The notes under the pieces: model-generated
What the model saw: only the letters and a program-made list of their open reading frames with translations
Told to the model about the DNA's origin: nothing
Database searches by the model: none
Shown here: piece after piece, positions 25,843 through 33,575 of the stretch
How positions within the stretch are numbered: the first letter of the stretch is position 1
How the letters are laid out: every line of letters begins with the position of its first letter
DNA from: Christensenella sp. UBA1224
GTDB taxonomy: Bacteria; Bacillota; Clostridia; Christensenellales; Aristaeellaceae
Direction of reading: 5' to 3'
Length of the DNA stretch: 33,575 bases
Assembly: GCA_002309235.1 (NCBI GenBank)
Contig: DBXA01000191.1
Location: 175-33,749, forward strand
Program-made: the position numbers and the translations under genes

Positions 25843-26844
25843 TTATTCCTTCTGAATGCAGATGCATACCGCGCCTTTTATCGGAAGATCCGATACGGTC
25901 TTCCCGTCACGGGTAAGCGTAAGTCCGCCCGCATCCTGGTTGGCCATATACAGGACACCGTCCTTAGAAAAATCAAAATCCCGGGGGAATTTACCGGCAG
26001 AAGGGGTGATAGACACCGGCTCAAGGAAATCATCCTTAAGCACCCTGAACCTTGCGATAGAGTCATGGCCCCTGTTGGAAACATAGATATCGCCCTCAAA
26101 GAGGCGTATGGCGGCTACTCCGTTGAAGCCTTCATAATCCTCCGGGAGCGTTGCAAGTGTCTGGACACATTTCCACCCGTTCTCCCCATTTTTGAAGAGG
26201 CTCACCTTGCTGCCCAGCTCATAAGCGAGATAGAACGTATCCGCGTCCTTGAATACCAAGTGCCTGGGGCCAAATCCCGCTCCGGCTCCATCTATCCTTT
26301 CAGAAAACGTGAGCCTGCCTGTCACCGGATCCCTGTCATATACCATCACAGCGTCTATGCCAAGGTCGCAGACAAAGATCGATTCCGTGCCCGGCCTGAA
26401 GACAACCTGGTGCGCGTGCGCGCATTCCTGCCTTTCAGCATCAGAACCATGGCCTTCGTGCTCAATGAGCTGTATGATCGGGCCAATCACCCCGTCTTCC
26501 ACGGGAAAAACGCTGACAGAGCCTGACAGGTAGTTTGCCACGTACAAAAACCGTTCATCCCTGCTGAGCACCAGATGGCAGGAAGCTTTTCCCTTTGTGG
26601 GGGTTGAACCGAGAAAACGCAGACTGTCCCCTTCTATCCTCCAGCTCGCGGCACACCCCTCGTCATTCTCATAATAGCCGGCAGAGGCGTAAAGCGTTCT
26701 GCCGTCCGCCGATACGATAACATAGGTCGGGTTGGCGACATCATCAGCTGATGTTATTAGGGAAAGTGCATCCCCTTCCCTTGTACCCATTGCAACACCA
26801 GGACCGCCCAGTCTTGTATACGTTCCTACGAAAAACCGTTCCAT
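25843..26844 (-). CDS. Seven-bladed beta-propeller lactonase (6-phosphogluconolactonase-like)
   Basis: A 333-residue lactonase of the Pgl/YbhE type (PF10282). Seen are ERFFVGTYT at the N-terminus, NPTYVIVSADGRTLYA, CHLVLSRDERFLYVANYLSGSV, CAHAHQVVFRPG and GAGFGPRHLVF, the blade repeats and the His/Glu-rich surface of the family. In the context of an SDR and a sugar-acid dehydratase it should open an aldonolactone to the aldonate; no phosphosugar enzyme is nearby. The ATG at 26844 is chosen because GAGG lies six bases before it. A GTG at 26856 overlapping the RraA-like stop would add four residues. A gap of about 43 bases separates it from the UxuA-like gene. Confidence 0.87.
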   Translation of the reverse strand: MERFFVGTYTRLGGPGVAMGTREGDALSLITSADDVANPTYVIVSADGRTLYASAGYYENDEGCAASWRIEGDSLRFLGSTPTKGKASCHLVLSRDERFLYVANYLSGSVSVFPVEDGVIGPIIQLIEHEGHGSDAERQECAHAHQVVFRPGTESIFVCDLGIDAVMVYDRDPVTGRLTFSERIDGAGAGFGPRHLVFKDADTFYLAYELGSKVSLFKNGENGWKCVQTLATLPEDYEGFNGVAAIRLFEGDIYVSNRGHDSIARFRVLKDDFLEPVSITPSAGKFPRDFDFSKDGVLYMANQDAGGLTLTRDGKTVSDLPIKGAVCICIQKE

Positions 26845-26852
26845 ACAAAACC

Positions 26853-27752
26853 TCACAGCATCGTCGCATTCGGATCGGTAAAGCCCTGCTTCGAGGCTTC
26901 CAGTTCTTTGCTCCAGTCGAGCATCCTGAACTCCTCACCGCGCGGGTCGGTCTTAATCCATTCGACCATTTCGCTTACCATCTCATAGGTCCAGGGACGG
27001 TCGATCTGAGCAGAAGTCCACCTGCCCGCGGCGATCTGAAGGAAGCCGAAATCATCCTTCACATGGGTCTTGGCCGCTCCGTCTACAACCTCTTCCGCAA
27101 GATGGGCAGGGATGAACAGGACGCCGCAGTTTACCCCGAACACCACGTCTCCCGGCAGAACGATCGCCTTTCCGATGCGCGTCGGACGGTTGATGGAATT
27201 AATGCAGAATTCCCTGATCGGAGTCGGATCGACGCCGCGGTAGTAGACCTGCGTATCGATCTTTTTCATCTGCTCCATGTCACGGACACCGCCCCAAATG
27301 ACAGCCCCGCCCGTAACGGTGCGCTTTTTCAGCATCGTCGTCAGGTTCCCGCCAAGGAAAGTGCCCTTATATATCTTATCGTACATATCAGCGACCAGCA
27401 CATCGCCTTCCACAAGGCCGTCTACAACCCACTGGTTAAAGGTTCCGACCCTGCCCTCGCTTGTCCCCTGTTCCTTCATCACATCGAAGAGGTCCGGCCT
27501 TGTCGGTGAATAAGAGCAGGTAACCGCCCGGCCTACAAGCTTCCGGTCGTCATCATGCAGTACGCGGAGATCCCCTTCAAACTGGCTTTCATAGCCCTTC
27601 ATAAATATGGGCTTCCATACTTCTTCAAGGGTCATATTCTTGAGCGCTTCCATCACGCGGTCGGGAACCTTCGGGCGTCCGTCAGGGAGCCTTTCCCCTT
27701 TCCACAGGGGCGTTAACTGGATAACCGTTTCAGGATCAAAAAAACGTATCAC
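26853..27752 (-). CDS. RraA-like / HMG aldolase-fold protein
   Basis: A 299-residue protein of the RraA-like superfamily. The core signature is GTFLGGNLTTMLKKRTVTGG followed by AVIWGGVRDMEQ, including the Arg-Asp pair that binds the acid and metal in 4-hydroxy-4-methyl-2-oxoglutarate aldolases. VLPGDVVFGVNCGVLFIP is the second core segment. Members act as aldolases or oxaloacetate decarboxylases, or bind RNase E (not expected in Firmicutes). It has about 60 residues more at each end than short RraA, like members found beside SDRs in sugar-acid loci. The GTG start overlaps the SDR stop as GTGA, with GGAGG nine bases before. An aldolase step on a 2-keto sugar acid is the likely role, but this is inferred. 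Confidence 0.82.
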   Translation of the reverse strand: MIRFFDPETVIQLTPLWKGERLPDGRPKVPDRVMEALKNMTLEEVWKPIFMKGYESQFEGDLRVLHDDDRKLVGRAVTCSYSPTRPDLFDVMKEQGTSEGRVGTFNQWVVDGLVEGDVLVADMYDKIYKGTFLGGNLTTMLKKRTVTGGAVIWGGVRDMEQMKKIDTQVYYRGVDPTPIREFCINSINRPTRIGKAIVLPGDVVFGVNCGVLFIPAHLAEEVVDGAAKTHVKDDFGFLQIAAGRWTSAQIDRPWTYEMVSEMVEWIKTDPRGEEFRMLDWSKELEASKQGFTDPNATML

Positions 27753-28462
27753 AGACTCTTCCCTCCATCCACATAGATATTCTGTCCGGTGATATACCTG
27801 CCGGCATCAGAGCATAGAAGAAGCACGGTTCCGGCGATATCCTCCGGTTCTGCGTAGAAGCGTACCGGGATCAGGTTTTTGACCTTATCCGCGTACACAG
27901 GATCCGACAGGGCTTCGACATTTCTATCGGTATACACTACCCCGGGAGCAACGCTGTTCACAGTCACACCGTACTGTGCGCACTGCAGGGCAAGAGACCC
28001 TGCCATATTTGTCAGAGCTGCTTTGCTCGCAGAATACACCAGCATATCCGGATGCGGCTTTTTTTCCTGCACACTGCCAATCGTGACGACCCTGCCCCAG
28101 CCTTTCCGGCACATATCCGGTACGATCATCTGCATGAGCTGCATGGCCGAAATGAAATTGACCCTCAACTGATTCAGAGCATCCTGCTCCGATATCTCAA
28201 GCCAGTTTTTCTTGTACTGTACAGAAGCGTTGAGAACGAGTATATCGACAGGTCCCGTTTTCAGGGCTATCCTTTCCGCTGCACCGGGCTTCAGGAGATC
28301 CTCTGCGATATCAATGCCCTGACGCGGTACGGAGCCGTGCCGTATGACCGCTGCCCCATGATCCTCCAGGGCTTTGGCAATGGCTTTTCCGATACCCCTG
28401 GAGGAGCCGGTGACAAGCGCCGTTTTGCCCTTCAGTTCAAACATATCTTCCATCTGCATCAT
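27749..28462 (-). CDS. Short-chain dehydrogenase/reductase, candidate sugar dehydrogenase
   Basis: A 237-residue SDR with VTGSSRGIG, LNASVQ at the NNAG position, TIGSVQE and Y-S-A-S-K. The C-terminal ITGQNIYVDGG is typical. RHGS at the end of strand 2 in place of an Asp gives no clear cofactor preference, though it tolerates NADP. It overlaps the upstream GH10-like gene by 4 nt and the downstream RraA-like gene by 4 nt. Oxidation of a free aldose to a lactone, feeding the lactonase two genes later, is a reasonable guess. The start could be either of the two ATGs at 28462 and 28459; the ribosome site is weak, so coupling probably matters. Confidence 0.9.
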   Translation of the reverse strand: MMQMEDMFELKGKTALVTGSSRGIGKAIAKALEDHGAAVIRHGSVPRQGIDIAEDLLKPGAAERIALKTGPVDILVLNASVQYKKNWLEISEQDALNQLRVNFISAMQLMQMIVPDMCRKGWGRVVTIGSVQEKKPHPDMLVYSASKAALTNMAGSLALQCAQYGVTVNSVAPGVVYTDRNVEALSDPVYADKVKNLIPVRFYAEPEDIAGTVLLLCSDAGRYITGQNIYVDGGKSL

Positions 28463-29778
28463 CCCAACACGATCTCAAAACGGTTGTCCCTGTTCTTTCC
28501 CAGATGCACCGTTTTGCAGGTCTTCTTTCCCTCATATTCCGCTTCGATCTCGTATTCCCCGTAGAAGCCGCGGAATTTCATTTCATCCGGAGCCTCGGTA
28601 CAGATGTTGGTCCTCCAAATCTCCCCAAACAGCTCACGCATGACCTTGAGAGCCTTTTTCTCGGTGAAATCGAACCGCATAAGACCCCCGCGGAAATAGT
28701 TCTCGCCCGAAGCCATATCCCCCGGCTGCGCGTTATGCGCGTATCCATCCACCAGATTCCAGTAGATGATCGCCTCCATCGCAGGGTGGCTGAACCACAT
28801 TCCGTACAGATCCCTGATGATCTCAGCTTGTATCTCCTCATCCTCCGCGTCTTCCGTATAGGCGGGTATGGTTATCTCTGTGATCTGAAGGGGCTTTCCG
28901 AATCCGGCATACTGATCCATCACATCGTAGATCCTCTGGGGATCGTACATCATCCTCGTCCTGTCGACAGCATCCTCTGAGCGGAAGAACATGTGGAACT
29001 GCAGCCCTATCGCATCGATGCGGCAGCCCTTTGCGAGCGCTCGCTCAATGATCATATAATACGCGCTGCGGTTATAGCGGAACAGGGAATCCCATATATG
29101 CGATGCCTCATTGATGATCAGCTCGTTCTCCGGCATGATGCGTTCCGCCAGTTTGAAGTTCCATTCTACAAATTCAGGGTCTGTGAACATAGGCGTAGGC
29201 CCATTGCACAGCGTTTCGTTGATGACTTCCATGCCCGGTATGGACTTCCCGTACCTTTCGGCGATCTCCCGGTACCTCTTCTCGAGCAGCTTCTTCATGA
29301 TCTGGAGATCTTTTGGTACCCAGGAAGGCGTGAAAGGATCATATGTCAGGCAGTGGAGCTTAGGCGTAATGCCATGCTTTTGGCAGAAATCCACGCAAAG
29401 ATCCGGGGCAGGCCTGCGGTATATCTTCGGACTGTCCGCAGCATACCTGGGCTTTCCCTCTTCAGGCTCCAGGTCCTTCCAGTAAAAGGGCACCGTCGCC
29501 TCGTTGAAAAGGGAAGCAAATGTCTTTTTATATAGATCGTTTTTCTCTTCTGTCTCCAACTCATCCAGCATGAAGATATTGGCGCCAAACAGGAAATCAT
29601 GCGTCTTCTGCCGTATATTGATCTTAGCTCCTGTGACCTTCTCCCCTGCAGCGTTCCGGATGGCAAGATAAGCATCCCCTTTCCGGTATGCTTCGATCCC
29701 ATCCCTTGTACGGCTCTTCATATAAAAGCTGTTATCGATGAACGGTTTTAAGATCTTTTCACGGTCGTAAATCATCAT
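28459..29778 (-). CDS. GH10-like glycoside hydrolase, downstream copy
   Basis: A 439-residue protein of the GH10 (endo-xylanase) type with no signal peptide. An N-terminal segment (Y-R-K-G-D-A-Y-L-A-I ... RQKTHDFLFGANIFML) is the leader found in GH10 proteins of this subgroup. The (beta/alpha)8 barrel has PKLHCLTYD, the acid/base Glu188 in EVINETLC and the nucleophile Glu301 in QITEITIPA. GH10 normally cuts beta-1,4-xylan; a cytoplasmic enzyme should act on short imported oligosaccharides. It is a clear tandem paralogue of the next gene upstream. AAAGGAG precedes two adjacent ATG codons; the first is used here. The stop overlaps the SDR start. Confidence 0.88.
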   Translation of the reverse strand: MMIYDREKILKPFIDNSFYMKSRTRDGIEAYRKGDAYLAIRNAAGEKVTGAKINIRQKTHDFLFGANIFMLDELETEEKNDLYKKTFASLFNEATVPFYWKDLEPEEGKPRYAADSPKIYRRPAPDLCVDFCQKHGITPKLHCLTYDPFTPSWVPKDLQIMKKLLEKRYREIAERYGKSIPGMEVINETLCNGPTPMFTDPEFVEWNFKLAERIMPENELIINEASHIWDSLFRYNRSAYYMIIERALAKGCRIDAIGLQFHMFFRSEDAVDRTRMMYDPQRIYDVMDQYAGFGKPLQITEITIPAYTEDAEDEEIQAEIIRDLYGMWFSHPAMEAIIYWNLVDGYAHNAQPGDMASGENYFRGGLMRFDFTEKKALKVMRELFGEIWRTNICTEAPDEMKFRGFYGEYEIEAEYEGKKTCKTVHLGKNRDNRFEIVLG

Positions 29779-29802
29779 TCTGCTCCTTTCTGTCGCAGTC
29801 CG

Positions 29803-31155
29803 TTACAGGACAACAGGTATGCCCGCGGGGAGATCAAGCCCCTTATGGAATTGTATCCTGCGCCGGATGGTCCTGCCCCCGACATCTATCTCAAGGTCAT
29901 AGTCCCCGCGGAACGCCCGGAACTCCACTGTATTTCCTTCACCGGAATCCAGCTCGGCTTCCGTATGCCATGTCTCATGAAAGAGCTTGCGGATCGTATG
30001 ATACGCAGGCTTCATCGTCATATCGAAGCGCATGAGACCCGCTCTGGTGATATTTTCACCTGCGGTAAAATCTCCCGGTTCGGCATTGTAGGCGTACCCA
30101 TCCACCAGGTTCCAATAGATGACCGCTTCCATTGCCGGATGAGAGAACCAGATGGTATACAGGTTTTTGATGATCTCTGCCTGGAGATCTTCATCCTCTT
30201 TACTGTCCGTATGGCAGGGGATCGTGATCTCCGTGACCTGAAGCGGCAATCCGAACTGCGCGTACTGATCCATGATCCCATAAAGCTGCTGCGGGTTATA
30301 CAAGCAGGGGCATTTCCTCTTTTCATCCTCCGGCCGTCCGAAGATATGGAACTGCATGCCTATACCGTCGATCCGGCAGTTTTTACCGATTGCCCTTTCG
30401 ATCTGCATATAATACGGCATACGGTTGACCAGCCTCAGGTTCGGCCCCCAGACGTTTTCCGTCCCCTCGTTTATAATGAGTTTATTGGAGATGAAATACT
30501 TTTCGGCCAATTTGAAGCTGCGCTCCACAAGCAGCGGATCGTTCCAAACAACAGAGGAATGGCTAACGAGCGTATCCCGGACCGGGCAAAGCGTTTCGTT
30601 GATAACCTCGATCATGGGTATACTGGAGCCGTACCGTTCCGATATCTGCCTGTAACGCTGTTCGAGAAGGGTCCAGACCGTAAATGCGTCAGCCGGCATC
30701 CACAGAGGCGTAAACTGGTCATAGGTAAGGCAATGGAGCTTTGGCTCTATCCCCATTTCCCTGCAGTAATCCATGCACAGATCCGGAGAAGGCCTGCGAT
30801 AGATCTTAGGGCTTCCTTTCTCAAAGCGGACTTTACCCTGTTCCGGCTCCAGTGTGTACCAGTAAAACGGTATCGTTGCCAGATTGAACACCTTGTGAAA
30901 CGCATCCCGGTACAGACGGTTCTTTTCCTCTGTCTCCATCTCATCCAGCATGAAGATGTTGGCGCCATGCTTAAAGTCATGATCCGTCTGCACGGCTTTT
31001 AAGTGCACATGGTTTACCGGCGCGCCTTCTTTTGTCTGAAACCGTATCCGGCAGTAGCCTTTCCTGTAGTTTTCTATCCCTTCCCGGCATCTTTGCTCAA
31101 TAAGATCCTTCTGTTCCTCAAAGAGCTTCAATACGGTATCCCGCCGTTCTGACAC
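29803..31155 (-). CDS. GH10-like glycoside hydrolase, upstream copy
   Basis: A 450-residue paralogue of the downstream GH10-like protein, colinear from GANIFMLDE to YWNLVDGYAYNAEPGD. The catalytic residues are Glu187 (EVINETLC) and Glu309 (QVTEITIPC). There is no signal peptide. It has an insertion after NETLC (PVRDTLVSHSSVVWND) and a KCPC segment absent from its partner, which sit near the active-site end of the barrel and may alter specificity. The start is GTG at 31155, behind AAGGAGG at seven bases. It is 12 bases downstream of the dehydratase gene. Which polymer or glycoside it cuts is not shown by sequence; xylo-oligosaccharide is the family default. Confidence 0.88.
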   Translation of the reverse strand: MSERRDTVLKLFEEQKDLIEQRCREGIENYRKGYCRIRFQTKEGAPVNHVHLKAVQTDHDFKHGANIFMLDEMETEEKNRLYRDAFHKVFNLATIPFYWYTLEPEQGKVRFEKGSPKIYRRPSPDLCMDYCREMGIEPKLHCLTYDQFTPLWMPADAFTVWTLLEQRYRQISERYGSSIPMIEVINETLCPVRDTLVSHSSVVWNDPLLVERSFKLAEKYFISNKLIINEGTENVWGPNLRLVNRMPYYMQIERAIGKNCRIDGIGMQFHIFGRPEDEKRKCPCLYNPQQLYGIMDQYAQFGLPLQVTEITIPCHTDSKEDEDLQAEIIKNLYTIWFSHPAMEAVIYWNLVDGYAYNAEPGDFTAGENITRAGLMRFDMTMKPAYHTIRKLFHETWHTEAELDSGEGNTVEFRAFRGDYDLEIDVGGRTIRRRIQFHKGLDLPAGIPVVL

Positions 31156-31167
31156 GTGAACCCCTCC

Positions 31168-32529
31168 TTAACTCCAAAGCCTGTCGTTGCAGATATCCGT
31201 GTTCCACTCATCTGTCGGCTCCCATTGGCCGGGGACCTGTTTGCTGATGACAGTGCCGATAAACTCCTCGTTCAGGCTTTCAATGCCTAAGCCGGGAGAA
31301 TCCGGCACTTCGATAAAACCGTTTCGGATCAATGGCCTCGGGAGGCCGTTTGCGATATCCTGCCAGTAAGGCACATCCGCGCTGTGGAATTCCATAGCCA
31401 GCACCTGAGGCAGTGCCGCCGCGACATGGACAGCGGCCATCGCGCCTATCGGGCTTTCCGCCATATGCAGCGCGCATGCAACGCCATTTTCATATGCCAT
31501 ATCGCATATCTTTTTTGTTTCCAGCATGCCGCCCGCTGTCAGGATATCGGGATGGATGACGGAAACGGCACCTGCCTTAAACAGATCGGCAAAGCTCTCC
31601 TTCAGGTAGATGTCCTCGCCGGTGCATACCGGTATCGTGATATTGTTCCTGACACGGGCGTACTGGTCCATATAAAACCAGGGCGTTATATCCTCCATCC
31701 AGGCGATATTGTACTTTTCCAGCCTGCGGGCAAAGCGGATGGTATCCTCCACGCACAGGTGGCCAAAGTGATCTATCGCAAGAGGCACATCGTACCCGAC
31801 CACTTCCCGAGCCTGCCGGACGTAGTCCTCCAGTAAATCCAGACCTTTTTCCGTAACATGCATCCCGGTAAAGGGATGTGCTATGGTATTGATCTCGTAG
31901 TTTTTCTTCGTCATCTGGGAGTAATCCATAGAACCGTGCGGGGCAGATACCGAATGCATGGCATATCTCTTCAGGTCGTCCAAAAAACCGAGTGGCGCGG
32001 TGATCGTGCCGGGCTCGTCTATGATGAGGCCGATGCCCAGATCCATCTTGAGGAATGTGAAGCCCATATCCAGGCGCTTCTTGAGCGCGAGCCCCATATC
32101 ATGGCCTGTGTGTTTCCCTTCGACATCTGTATCACAATAGACACGGATACTGTCGCGGAATTTCCCTCCCAGCAGCTGCCAGCAGGGCACCCCCCAAGCC
32201 TTGCCTGCCAGATCCCACAGTGCTACTTCTATACCGGAAACCCCTCCGCCCTGCCTGGAGCCTCCTCCGAACTGCTTGATCCTGCGGAAGATCTTATCGA
32301 CATTCATCGGGTTTTCACCCAGTATGCGGCTTTTGAGCATCGCCGCGTAGGTACGGCTGGAACCGTCCCGGATCTCTCCGTAGCCCACTATGCCGTGATT
32401 CGTATATATCTTTATAAGCGTCATACGTTTGGGCATACCGTCAATGTCGCAAAAGCGCATATCCGTGATCCTGAAGGTTTTCCTCTCCTCCGGCGTCAAA
32501 GGCGTGAGGCGCGGTGTTTCAAACTGCAT
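31168..32529 (-). CDS. Mandelate racemase/muconate lactonizing enzyme family acid-sugar dehydratase
   Basis: A 453-residue enolase-superfamily protein. The N-terminal capping domain contains YGEIRDGSS. The barrel has FLKMDLG, the metal ligands AIDHFGH (Asp), WMEDITPW (Glu) and TGEDIY (Glu), then HPDILTAGGMLET and ALHMAESP. This layout fits the acid-sugar dehydratases (galactonate, mannonate or gluconate type), which dehydrate aldonates to 2-keto-3-deoxy acids with Mg2+. It is longer than most (about 400) because of an insertion around AMHSVSAPHGSMDYSQMTKK. The ATG at 32529 is chosen for the AAGGGA before it; an upstream GTG at 32565 would add 12 residues without a ribosome site. It follows the permease gene by about 42 bases. 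Confidence 0.88.
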   Translation of the reverse strand: MQFETPRLTPLTPEERKTFRITDMRFCDIDGMPKRMTLIKIYTNHGIVGYGEIRDGSSRTYAAMLKSRILGENPMNVDKIFRRIKQFGGGSRQGGGVSGIEVALWDLAGKAWGVPCWQLLGGKFRDSIRVYCDTDVEGKHTGHDMGLALKKRLDMGFTFLKMDLGIGLIIDEPGTITAPLGFLDDLKRYAMHSVSAPHGSMDYSQMTKKNYEINTIAHPFTGMHVTEKGLDLLEDYVRQAREVVGYDVPLAIDHFGHLCVEDTIRFARRLEKYNIAWMEDITPWFYMDQYARVRNNITIPVCTGEDIYLKESFADLFKAGAVSVIHPDILTAGGMLETKKICDMAYENGVACALHMAESPIGAMAAVHVAAALPQVLAMEFHSADVPYWQDIANGLPRPLIRNGFIEVPDSPGLGIESLNEEFIGTVISKQVPGQWEPTDEWNTDICNDRLWS

Positions 32530-32571
32530 AATACCCTTCCCTTCATGATAATATGTGTACGGCACAGCCTG

Positions 32572-33450
32572 TCATTCCTTGATGCTCCCTCTTACGATAC
32601 CCTTGGCAAAATGCTTCTGCAGGAATGGATATACACACATGATAGGCAGTATCGTAGAGAAGATCTTTGCTGCATTCGCCCCGTCGGCGGTAACATTTGC
32701 CATGGCATCATCCATCGACATGTTGTCAACACCCGAATCCACGATGATCACCGAGCGGAGGTATGTCTGCAGGGGCTTCAGCTTCATATTCTTGATGTAC
32801 AGCATTCCGTCAAACCAGGAGTTCCAGTGCTGGAGCACAATAAAGAGCGATATCGTGGCGATGGAAGGCAGCGAAAGGGGCAGTATGATCCGGAACAGCG
32901 TCTGGAAGTGCCCGCAGCCATCGATAAACGCGGCTTCGGACAAAGCCTCCGGAAGTCCCTTCATAAAGTTCATCATGAGTATGATGTTGTACGTATTGAC
33001 GGCGACCGGCAATATCAATACCAGCATGCTGTCAAGGAGCCCCAGGCTTTTGAATACCAGATATGTGGGGATCATGCCGCCGTGGAACAGCATCGTTATC
33101 ATGAAATAAACGACGAACCCCTGCCTTGCGGGGAACTGGACCTTGCGCAGGGACATAGGATACGCGGCCAGCACCGTTACCGAAAGGCTTACAGCCCAGC
33201 CGATGATCGCCCTGCGCAGTGTCACCCCGTATGAGGTAAAGAACTGGGCATCCTGCATGATGATCTTATAGTTATCGGTATTGAAATCCACAGGCCACAG
33301 CTTTACCGCGCTGGAGAAAACGGCATCCTTGCCGCTCAGGGATATCGCGAAGATGTGTATCACGGGTATCACACACAGGATTCCGATCATAACGGTAAAG
33401 ATATAATTGAATATGATGAACACCCGCCGGGCAGGACTGACTCTGATCAT
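32572..33450 (-). CDS. Carbohydrate ABC transporter permease, LplC/YtcP type
   Basis: A 292-residue inner permease subunit of a CUT1-type importer with six predicted membrane helices. The cytoplasmic EAA loop is EALSEAAFIDGCGHFQTLFRIILPLSLP, which docks on the ATPase. The sequence AISLSGKDAVFSSAVKLWPVDF and the ending FAKGIVRGSIKE are typical of the LplC/YtcP subgroup, which usually works with LplB-type permeases and a lipoprotein binding protein on poly- or oligosaccharides. The start follows AAAGGAG. The gene directly upstream is the partner permease, whose end is visible. The ATPase and binding protein must lie outside the window, the ATPase often being shared. Confidence 0.94.
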   Translation of the reverse strand: MIRVSPARRVFIIFNYIFTVMIGILCVIPVIHIFAISLSGKDAVFSSAVKLWPVDFNTDNYKIIMQDAQFFTSYGVTLRRAIIGWAVSLSVTVLAAYPMSLRKVQFPARQGFVVYFMITMLFHGGMIPTYLVFKSLGLLDSMLVLILPVAVNTYNIILMMNFMKGLPEALSEAAFIDGCGHFQTLFRIILPLSLPSIATISLFIVLQHWNSWFDGMLYIKNMKLKPLQTYLRSVIIVDSGVDNMSMDDAMANVTADGANAAKIFSTILPIMCVYPFLQKHFAKGIVRGSIKE

Positions 33451-33467
33451 CTTTCCTGTCTCCTTTC

Positions 33468-33575
33468 TCAGAATACGCGGTATCCGCTGGTCTTATATGC
33501 TATCTTGTAGGAGACGATTATCATGACAGCCGATATAGCGGATTTGAACAAGCCCGCCGCACTCGACAGTCCGAA
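33468..33575 (-). CDS. Carbohydrate ABC transporter permease, LplB type (3' end only)
   Basis: Only the last 35 codons are in the window. They read FGLSSAAGLFKSAISAVMII, then VSYKIAYKTSGYRVF and TGA. The GLFKS segment, the hydrophobic helix and the basic SGYxxF ending match the C-terminus of LplB-type permeases. The stop is 17 bases before the LplC-type gene, so both are cotranscribed. The two permeases would form the heterodimeric channel of the importer. Confidence 0.82.
   Translation of the reverse strand, partial: FGLSSAAGLFKSAISAVMIIVSYKIAYKTSGYRVF

Noticed and set aside
31858..33234. Plus-strand ORF of 458 codons opposite the permease and dehydratase
   Set aside because: It spans two well-supported genes and the gap between them; an antisense shadow.
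1..33575. Mobile elements, CRISPR arrays, tRNA or rRNA genes
   Set aside because: No transposase or integrase, no regularly spaced direct repeats, and no cloverleaf or rRNA-like stretch noticed on either strand.

Overview
The window looks like part of the chromosome of an uncultured Clostridia-type Firmicute, probably a gut or rumen plant-fibre degrader (an inference). The support is strong GGAGG-type ribosome sites, a Gram-positive-style maf-mreBCD-mrdA-rodA wall-elongation operon, a giant secreted BspA-like leucine-rich-repeat protein, and a carbohydrate operon fed by an LplB/LplC-type ABC importer. I found no tRNA, rRNA, CRISPR array, insertion sequence or phage gene. No gene-free stretch exceeds 300 bases.

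Left region (1-4333, minus strand). Two PLP aminotransferase genes overlap by 4 nt; the first runs off the left edge. The second is split by a 1-nt frameshift in an A5G5 run near its 5' end. It has its own promoter, whose -35 box overlaps the stop codon of the radical SAM gene upstream, and a roughly 135-nt leader holding a long hairpin that ends in a short U tract. The radical SAM gene has almost no ribosome site of its own. Its ATG overlaps the stop of a 28-codon upstream ORF, which suggests translational coupling. A Gfo/Idh/MocA oxidoreductase with a clear promoter and terminator follows.

Centre (4403-20442). A minus-strand gene of about 2854 codons encodes a secreted protein with roughly 19 copies of the BspA cap module, LRR_5 blocks, Ig-like domains and no visible wall anchor. 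A divergent promoter region separates it from the plus-strand cell-shape operon: maf, mreB, mreC, mreD, mrdA (PBP2) and rodA, closed by a strong terminator. MreB, MreC, MreD, PBP2 and RodA form the elongasome that builds lateral-wall peptidoglycan.

Right region (20468-33575, minus strand). One tightly packed operon of at least twelve genes runs in from the right edge: ABC permease (3' end only), ABC permease, mandelate-racemase-family acid-sugar dehydratase, two tandem cytoplasmic GH10-like glycosidases, an SDR, an RraA-like protein, a seven-bladed lactonase, a UxuA-like dehydratase, a GH2 glycosidase, a diverged type I dehydroquinase-fold protein and a second SDR. A coherent reading is import of plant oligosaccharides, cleavage in the cytoplasm, and oxidation of a released sugar by SDR, lactonase, dehydratase and aldolase steps, with a uronate branch through UxuA. 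The exact sugar and the lyase step cannot be read from sequence, and they are the main biochemical unknowns here.
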